This document shows positions 8,139-11,297 of a stretch of DNA of 11,297 bases, one piece after another. Under the pieces are notes generated by a model. The model searched no databases and was not told the DNA's origin. It saw only the letters and a program-made list of their open reading frames with translations. The stretch covers positions 1 to 11,297 of the forward strand of contig JALOMY010000061.1 of assembly GCA_025455225.1 (NCBI GenBank), in the 5' to 3' direction. Position numbers and translations under genes: made by a program. Source of the DNA: Cyclobacteriaceae bacterium. GTDB taxonomy: Bacteria > Bacteroidota > Bacteroidia > Cytophagales > Cyclobacteriaceae. The stretch's first letter is position 1, and every line of letters starts with the position of its first letter.

Positions 8139-8169
8139 TTTGGCTATTAACGGCTATTCCTTATATTTC
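8139..8169 (+). promoter_or_regulatory. Candidate Bacteroidota-type promoter for the barrel-protein gene
   Basis: TTTG at 8139-8142 is followed by a 19-base spacer and TATATTTC at 8162-8169. The Bacteroidota consensus is TTTG, about 19-21 bases, then TAnnTTTG, so the -33 element is perfect and the -7 element has one mismatch. It ends 23 bases before the ATG at 8193, giving a short leader. It lies in the 63-base gap after the Nudix gene, where a promoter would be expected if the next gene is independently transcribed. Confidence 0.45.
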
Positions 8170-8192
8170 TGAAATTCAACTTTACCACCTTC

Positions 8193-9392
8193 ATGAAATA
8201 TTTTCTAACTGCATTGCTCGTAGGAGTAATGATACAAAACCTGTGGGGTCAAACCACCTTGCGTTCGGGCTACATTGTAAAGACAGAAGGGGATACATTA
8301 AAAGGATTTATCCGTGATCTGGAATGGACGGTCAACCCATCCCAGGTTGAATACCAGACATCAAAAGAGGGTACTCCCCAGGTTTTTACAGCAAATGAAA
8401 TTCGCGCATTTTATACCTCAAGACCGATTTTATTTGAATCGCACAATTTTCGGTATGATGCCGGTGAGCAGAAGACCAATGCGTTGACTTACTCCAGGGA
8501 ACCTGAAGAATGGAAAGAAGAGAAATTGTTTTTACAGGTTTTGGTAAAGGGTGGTATATCCCTATACCGTTTTGATGATGTAAACGGCAGGATTCATTAC
8601 TTCATCCAGGAGAATACAGGTGACGTGGTTGAATTGCTAAACCGCAAGTACCTGGTAAATACCAACAGCATAAACCAGGTAAGGGAATTCGAAGGGTGGA
8701 AGCAACAATTACTAAACTTAAGTGCTTCCTGTGAAAGTGCGTCTAAATCTATTCAAGCAGCCAGGTACATGGACTCTTCGTTAAAGAAAATCATTGAAAA
8801 TTTGAATGCGTGCCGGGGGGAATCTGTCAAGAACATAGTATCCGTACAGTCGGAAAGAAAACCTTCACGATTCGGAATTATGGTTCAACCTTTTTTTGAT
8901 TATACAGAAATATCCAATGCAAGAACCACATTTGAAGAGATCAACTTCGGATTTGGAATAAGTTATGAAATCTTTTCACATAAAAAACCAGAGCGTATTT
9001 CGTATTACAACGAATTAAAATATAAGATGATTGCCCAGACGGGTGTGGCAACGAATAACAATCCGGTGAATTTTGATTTTCAAACCATTAACCTGATCAA
9101 TATGATCCGCTTCAACACGCCCGGCAAAGCAGCGTTTTTCTGGAACCTTGGTACCAACATCAGCTATCGCATGAACATGACCGTTCAGTACGAGAATGGA
9201 TCTGATTTGCCCGGCAACTACGAATCTGATCTTCAACTGGGAATAGCCGGGGGTATCGGAAGCCGGTTCCTTAACAAAGAAAAGCTTAAGGGAACAATTG
9301 AACTAAGATATGAACTGGAACAATCGCCTTTTACTGAATCCACTTTTACCGGAACACATGCTTTGGGATTGATTATAGGCGTTCAATTTTAA
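8193..9392 (+). CDS. Exported protein with C-terminal outer-membrane beta-barrel-like region, function unknown
   Basis: The protein is 399 residues. The N-terminal signal peptide covers about 1-20 (Lys2, hydrophobic core, then LWGQ). Residues about 22-165 are beta-rich, starting with SGYIVKTEGDTLKGFI, a pattern I associate with uncharacterised Bacteroidota envelope proteins. A helical stretch with two Cys (Cys180, Cys207) lies about 165-215. From about residue 226 to the end, alternating hydrophobic strands (FGIMVQPFFDY, INFGFGISYEIF, AFFWNLGTNISYRM, LQLGIAGGIGSRF, LGLIIGVQF) look like an 8-10 strand outer-membrane barrel of the PorT/OmpW-like size class. The protein ends in Phe, as do proteins inserted by the BAM machinery. 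I do not recognise a named family. It sits behind its own candidate promoter and is probably not part of the sugar cassette. Confidence 0.85.
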   Translation: MKYFLTALLVGVMIQNLWGQTTLRSGYIVKTEGDTLKGFIRDLEWTVNPSQVEYQTSKEGTPQVFTANEIRAFYTSRPILFESHNFRYDAGEQKTNALTYSREPEEWKEEKLFLQVLVKGGISLYRFDDVNGRIHYFIQENTGDVVELLNRKYLVNTNSINQVREFEGWKQQLLNLSASCESASKSIQAARYMDSSLKKIIENLNACRGESVKNIVSVQSERKPSRFGIMVQPFFDYTEISNARTTFEEINFGFGISYEIFSHKKPERISYYNELKYKMIAQTGVATNNNPVNFDFQTINLINMIRFNTPGKAAFFWNLGTNISYRMNMTVQYENGSDLPGNYESDLQLGIAGGIGSRFLNKEKLKGTIELRYELEQSPFTESTFTGTHALGLIIGVQF

Positions 9393-9491
9393 TACTTTGA
9401 AGTTGATTAGCCTTTAATTTTTCACGTGTAAAAATGCTTGAACTTTAAGGGGTACTGACAAAAATCATATTCTTTATTTTAATCATTCCTG

Positions 9492-9500
9492 TACATTTTG
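9492..9500 (+). promoter_or_regulatory. Weak candidate -7 element for the DoxX-like gene
   Basis: TACATTTTG, resembling TAnnTTTG with one extra T, ends 18 bases before the ATG at 9519. No good TTTG element is seen 19-21 bases upstream; that stretch is T-rich. The 126-base gap (9393-9518) otherwise holds an imperfect palindrome around CACGTG (9418-9433) and no clear terminator. Confidence 0.22.
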
Positions 9501-9518
9501 AACTAAAGTTGTACCGGT

Positions 9519-9962
9519 ATGAATACTATTTACTCCTGGTTAATCCGTCATTCGTTTACGTTGCTGCGAATCAGCATCGGCATTATTTACCTTTGGTTCG
9601 GTGCCTTAAAGTATTTTCCAAACCTGAGCCCGGCCGATCAGCTGGCCAAAGACACCATCAACCTGATTACATTCGGTTTGATACCCAGTCATGTTTCCAT
9701 TATTCTTCTCGCTATCTGGGAAACAGGACTTGGCCTGGTGTTGATTCTCGGCATCTGGCAGCGCCTGGCGTTTTATGTTCTGATGCTTCACATGCTCTGC
9801 ACCTTCATTCCGCTCTTTTTCTTTGCTGATGTTTCGTTTACCAATTTACCCTACGCTTTCACGTTGGTAGGACAATACATCATGAAAAACCTGATCATCA
9901 TCTGCGCGGCACTGGTTCTTCATGTTCGTGCGATTGGCCTGATAAAAATTGCAGGGCAGTAA
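9519..9962 (+). CDS. DoxX-like four-helix inner-membrane protein
   Basis: The protein is 147 residues with four predicted membrane helices at about 13-31, 59-79, 82-102 and 119-138. The first helix leads into WFGALKYFPNLSPADQLA, a motif seen in the DoxX/DUF417-like group of small membrane proteins. Other features are a Glu in helix 2 (Glu68, in AIWETGLGLVL) and a His-Met-Leu-Cys stretch in helix 3 (His91-Cys94). DoxX-type proteins are tied in some organisms to quinone or thiol redox functions, but for this branch the role is unknown. The ATG at 9519 gives the short polar N-terminus expected before helix 1. It stands alone: 126 bases after the preceding gene and convergent with the AraC-type gene. 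No terminator was identified in the 117 bases between them. Confidence 0.83.
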   Translation: MNTIYSWLIRHSFTLLRISIGIIYLWFGALKYFPNLSPADQLAKDTINLITFGLIPSHVSIILLAIWETGLGLVLILGIWQRLAFYVLMLHMLCTFIPLFFFADVSFTNLPYAFTLVGQYIMKNLIIICAALVLHVRAIGLIKIAGQ

Positions 9963-10079
9963 TTCAGTTCTGTTTTGGATTAAAATATTGTACTTAACAC
10001 GGTAATAACGATTCAAAAAATCGGCTATCGAATAATTGAATGATTTTAGCTGTGTCCAGATTTTTCGGAGAAGGGTTAA

Positions 10080-10745
10080 TCATGTTTCTGAAGGAAGAAC
10101 CTCGAACATTGATTTATAGCATTTCGCGAAATACGACAGGTTGTTAAAACCACATCGGTAGGCAATTTCTTTTACGCTTCCTGCTTGTTGCTTCAATAAG
10201 ATCCTGGCCCGATTTAACCGAACGGATCGGAATAAGGTATTCGGTCCGGACCCGGTAATCTCCACTGTTTTCCGGTACAGATTGGATTTGCTCATGCAAA
10301 GTTCCTGCGCCATTTGATCCATACCGAACCCGGAATTCTCCAGATTTTGCTCCATCACGTGTCTCAAGTCCTTAAGAAACCGGTGATTCATGGAGCCCAT
10401 TACAACGTTCCTTACCTTAAACTGGGAGAAGGATGAATCTTCACAATGATTCAACCAATCTTTCAAATTGAATAAAATTTCCGTGAACCTTTTAATAGCC
10501 GGAAGATCAAGTTGGGTAGAAAATTCTGTTTCGGTTTCTTCCATTTGCTGGATTAAATGCCGGCAAACATAACTAAGATCATAAACACCAAAGCCCCCTG
10601 GAATTGAAGGGCTCGTTTCACCAATTCCCGTCAAAGATGAATCGTTGAATTTTGGTTTTGTGTTTTTGTTTAAGGATTTAGAAACCCATAACTGAACCGA
10701 TGGATTATTAACCATTTGTAATTTTTTCTGCGCCTGAGTTTTCAT
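10080..10745 (-). CDS. AraC-family transcriptional regulator, short form
   Basis: With the ATG at 10745 (antisense CAT 10743-10745) the protein is 221 residues. The C-terminal about 100 residues (122-221) form a complete AraC/XylS DNA-binding domain: first helix-turn-helix about 141-163 (GMDQMAQELCMSKSNLYRK), linker helix RLNRARILL, second about 188-212 (SVKEIAYRCGFNNLSYFAK), ending at LPSE. This resembles the output domain of Bacteroidota hybrid two-component regulators. Residues 1-120 show no cupin, receiver domain or membrane segment I recognise. An in-frame ATG at 10856 would add 37 residues, but that stretch contains tandem repeats and a palindrome that look like operator DNA and translates to unconvincing sequence, so I prefer 10745. 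It is divergent from the MFS gene, a common regulator-transporter arrangement, and may regulate it and itself. The effector is unknown. Confidence 0.88.
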   Translation of the reverse strand: MKTQAQKKLQMVNNPSVQLWVSKSLNKNTKPKFNDSSLTGIGETSPSIPGGFGVYDLSYVCRHLIQQMEETETEFSTQLDLPAIKRFTEILFNLKDWLNHCEDSSFSQFKVRNVVMGSMNHRFLKDLRHVMEQNLENSGFGMDQMAQELCMSKSNLYRKTVEITGSGPNTLFRSVRLNRARILLKQQAGSVKEIAYRCGFNNLSYFAKCYKSMFEVLPSET

Positions 10746-10811
10746 AATGCTTTGTTTAATGGATGAGTAAAATTGAACGGTAAACCGGATGTTTCCCATC
10801 GCAGGATCATG

Positions 10812-10833
10812 GTAAACGAAGTGTAAACGAAGT
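10812..10833. repeat. Perfect tandem 11-bp direct repeat (two copies of GTAAACGAAGT)
   Basis: Two identical, immediately adjacent copies lie at 10812-10822 and 10823-10833. The period equals about one helical turn, so two protein subunits would contact the same DNA face. AraC-family proteins typically bind direct repeats. The repeat lies 67 bases upstream of the preferred regulator start. A third GTAAAC at 10780 continues the phasing. An operator role is inferred. Confidence 0.6.
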
Positions 10834-10848
10834 GCCATAAAATGGCAC
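10832..10848. repeat. 17-bp palindrome GTGCCAT-AAA-ATGGCAC
   Basis: This is a perfect 7-bp inverted repeat around AAA. It overlaps the last two bases of the tandem direct repeat. It could be a dimer operator distinct from the direct repeats, or a short hairpin in the leader of the AraC-type gene if transcription starts upstream of it. It lacks a T-run and is not a terminator. Confidence 0.55.
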
Positions 10849-10915
10849 CATCCCATATTTATGGTAGATGCAGGTAACTGAACTTGATAAGTTTAGCCCA
10901 TGCCCTTTTTCAATC

Positions 10916-10935
10916 CAGGCAATGCGGACTGCCTG
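10916..10935. repeat. Small inverted repeat CAGGCA / TGCCTG
   Basis: The 6-bp arms at 10916-10921 and 10930-10935 are separated by 8 bases. Flanking TCC and GGA can extend the pairing across a two-base bulge. It lies about 130 bases upstream of the MFS ATG. It could be an operator or a leader hairpin, but arms of this length also occur by chance. Confidence 0.3.
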
Positions 10936-11065
10936 ATGGAGTGAGTTCTTCTTTGCAATTGCTGGTGGATGGAGTTATGCCGGGACAATCCAATTCCAAT
11001 CGTAATAAGGGTGTTGCAGAACTTCAATTTTCCGCGCATATTACTACACCTAAAACCAAATCAAC

Positions 11066-11297
11066 ATGGAGAAAAACTACAACTCGTCCCGGTTATTCAT
11101 TGCCAGCTGCCTGGCTCTTTTAGTTACATCCTTAACGTTTGCAATTCGTGCCAAAATTGAAGGGGTCTTCAGCAGTGAGTATGGCCTAACGGGAGAGGAA
11201 ATTGGTTGGGCCTTCGGACCGGCCTTCTGGGGATTTACCATTGCCATGTTTGTAGGCGGTTTGGTGATTGATGCACTGAAGACAAAAACCATTGTCT
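11066..11297 (+). CDS. MFS transporter, N-terminal end (3' end outside window)
   Basis: The frame is open from the ATG at 11066 to the end of the window, giving 77 residues. Helix 1 covers about 9-27 (FIASCLALLVTSLTFAIR), followed by a short loop with FSSEYGLTGEEIG, then helix 2 about 46-68 (AFGPAFWGFTIAMFVGG). It then reaches GGLVIDALKTK, the conserved major-facilitator motif A between helices 2 and 3 (Gly65, Asp69, basic residues after it). This supports a proton- or ion-coupled secondary transporter in the inner membrane. The substrate cannot be read from this fragment. The start lies behind an A-rich stretch without a Shine-Dalgarno sequence, normal for the phylum. Divergence from the AraC-type gene suggests control by it. 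Confidence 0.8.
   Translation, partial: MEKNYNSSRLFIASCLALLVTSLTFAIRAKIEGVFSSEYGLTGEEIGWAFGPAFWGFTIAMFVGGLVIDALKTKTIV

Larger units (their letters stand above)
10746..11065. promoter_or_regulatory. Divergent intergenic control region between AraC-type and MFS genes
   Basis: These 320 bases hold no convincing gene; the short open frames present continue out of frame into the MFS gene or are unsupported. The half nearer the regulator is rich in repeats: CGGTaaACCG at 10778-10787, a tandem 11-bp direct repeat at 10812-10833 and a palindrome at 10832-10848. GTAAAC occurs at 10780, 10812 and 10823, spaced 32 and 11 bases, close to whole helical turns. A separate hairpin lies at 10916-10935. On the MFS side TAAGTTTA (10888-10895) resembles a -7 element but has no TTTG upstream. 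Promoters for both genes must lie here, but I cannot place them firmly. Confidence 0.6.

Noticed and set aside
9418..9433. Imperfect palindrome around CACGTG flanked by T and A runs, after the barrel-protein gene
   Set aside because: The pairing is broken by a T-T mismatch next to the core and the rest is A/T only. It is too weak for a terminator, and AT-rich intergenic DNA makes such patterns easily.
10009..10023. CGATT / AATCG hairpin between the convergent DoxX-like and AraC-type genes
   Set aside because: Five base pairs with an A-rich loop and no T-run after the stem; not enough for a terminator on either strand.
10746..10856. 37-residue N-terminal extension of the AraC-type regulator starting at 10856
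   Set aside because: The stretch holds tandem repeats and a palindrome that look like control DNA, the peptide resembles no known domain, and the start at 10745 leaves a complete DNA-binding domain.
10884..11160. Short + strand frames running from the intergenic region into the MFS start
   Set aside because: They are out of frame with the MFS gene, overlap its signature-bearing sequence and show no domain or hydrophobic pattern of their own.

Overview
The window looks like chromosomal DNA of a Bacteroidota bacterium, probably of the Cytophagales type. This rests on base composition that appears moderate by eye, A-rich start regions without Shine-Dalgarno sequences, a candidate promoter of the Bacteroidota TTTG/TAnnTTTG type, a secreted TPR protein directly behind gyrA, a beta-barrel protein ending in Phe, and an AraC-type DNA-binding domain like those common in this phylum. 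The species cannot be named from the sequence.

Layout on the + strand: the 3' end of gyrA (1-444) is followed after 32 bases by an exported TPR protein (477-1667) and a strong intrinsic terminator (1689-1726). Next is a tight three-gene cassette (1754-7614). It encodes a GH127 enzyme of the beta-L-arabinofuranosidase family with all expected metal-site and catalytic residues, an aldose 1-epimerase carrying a lipoprotein signal, and a 921-residue exported protein. The last joins an unassigned TIM-barrel-like glycosidase region to a C-terminal SUMF1/FGE fold that lacks both catalytic cysteines. The gaps are 6 bases and a one-base TAATG overlap, so these genes are very probably co-transcribed. 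All three products appear to be exported, which suggests release and mutarotation of sugars outside the cytoplasm. No SusC/SusD pair is visible here.

Downstream are a single-domain Nudix hydrolase (7704-8129), an exported protein with a C-terminal outer-membrane-barrel-like region (8193-9392) behind a good candidate Bacteroidota promoter, and a four-helix DoxX-like membrane protein (9519-9962).

The right end holds a divergent pair: a short AraC-family regulator on the - strand (10080-10745) and the start of an MFS transporter on the + strand (11066 to the window end). The 320 bases between them contain a perfect tandem 11-bp direct repeat abutting a perfect 7-3-7 palindrome just upstream of the regulator, plus a separate hairpin-like repeat. 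This is the clearest unexplained regulatory structure in the window. No tRNA, rRNA, CRISPR array, insertion sequence or attachment site was seen.
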